Position numbers and translations under genes: made by a program. The notes beneath the pieces were generated by a model, which was not told the origin of the DNA, searched no databases, and worked only from the letters and a program-made list of their open reading frames with translations. Of a stretch of 5,215 nt of DNA, positions 5,209 through 5,215 are shown one piece after another. Numbering within the stretch: position 1 is the stretch's first letter; every line of letters starts with the position of its first letter. The DNA comes from an uncultured Eubacteriaceae bacterium (GTDB lineage Bacteria > Bacillota > Clostridia > Oscillospirales > Acutalibacteraceae). The DNA is taken from positions 1 through 5,215 of the forward strand of contig CALCVR010000161.1 of NCBI GenBank assembly GCA_937905915.1, read 5' to 3'.

Positions 5209-5215
5209 GAATGGT

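Overview
The window looks like chromosomal DNA of a Gram-positive anaerobe of the Clostridia (Bacillota). I infer this from the strong purine-rich Shine-Dalgarno sites (GGAGG, GGGAGGG, TGAGGA), short intergenic gaps, rho-independent terminators with T-runs, and the protein types present. I cannot name a genus from sequence alone. Nothing looks like a mobile element, CRISPR array, tRNA or rRNA.

Layout. Positions 2-586 (+) hold the C-terminal third of an acyl-CoA synthetase-type adenylating enzyme, cut by the window edge and closed by a clear terminator at 610-647. Positions 587-955 are a 369-base gap with no firmly supported gene. It carries three copies of TTTGCAC, an extended -10 promoter, a possible 51-residue ORF, and a terminator-like hairpin with a T6 tract inside the presumed leader of the next gene, so it looks regulatory. 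Positions 956-2401 (+) encode a 481-residue protein that I read as TPR + SUFU + DUF2185/Imm33. Two of these three parts are known immunity domains of bacterial polymorphic toxin systems, so this is a candidate 'polyimmunity' protein with no toxin gene beside it.

On the minus strand, converging on that gene, is a two-gene unit. A RecQ-family helicase (from 5137) is followed by a FliB-like, cysteine-rich protein (3578-2418). The two converging genes share one bidirectional hairpin at 2400-2438, and the stop codon of the FliB-like gene lies in its loop. The recQ reading frame is broken at an A7 run (3843-3849). Everything through the zinc-binding cysteines is in one frame, while a well-preserved HRDC domain continues in the +1 frame to 3595. 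Removing one A gives a 513-residue RecQ with helicase core, zinc site and HRDC but no winged-helix domain. A TTGCAG/TATAAT promoter precedes recQ, and a 27-bp dyad covers its -35 element.

The points most worth following are the SUFU-Imm33 fusion and its attenuator-like leader, and the homopolymer frameshift separating RecQ from its HRDC domain. The genes do not form an obvious single pathway: fatty-acid activation, immunity-type protection and DNA repair sit side by side in separate transcription units.
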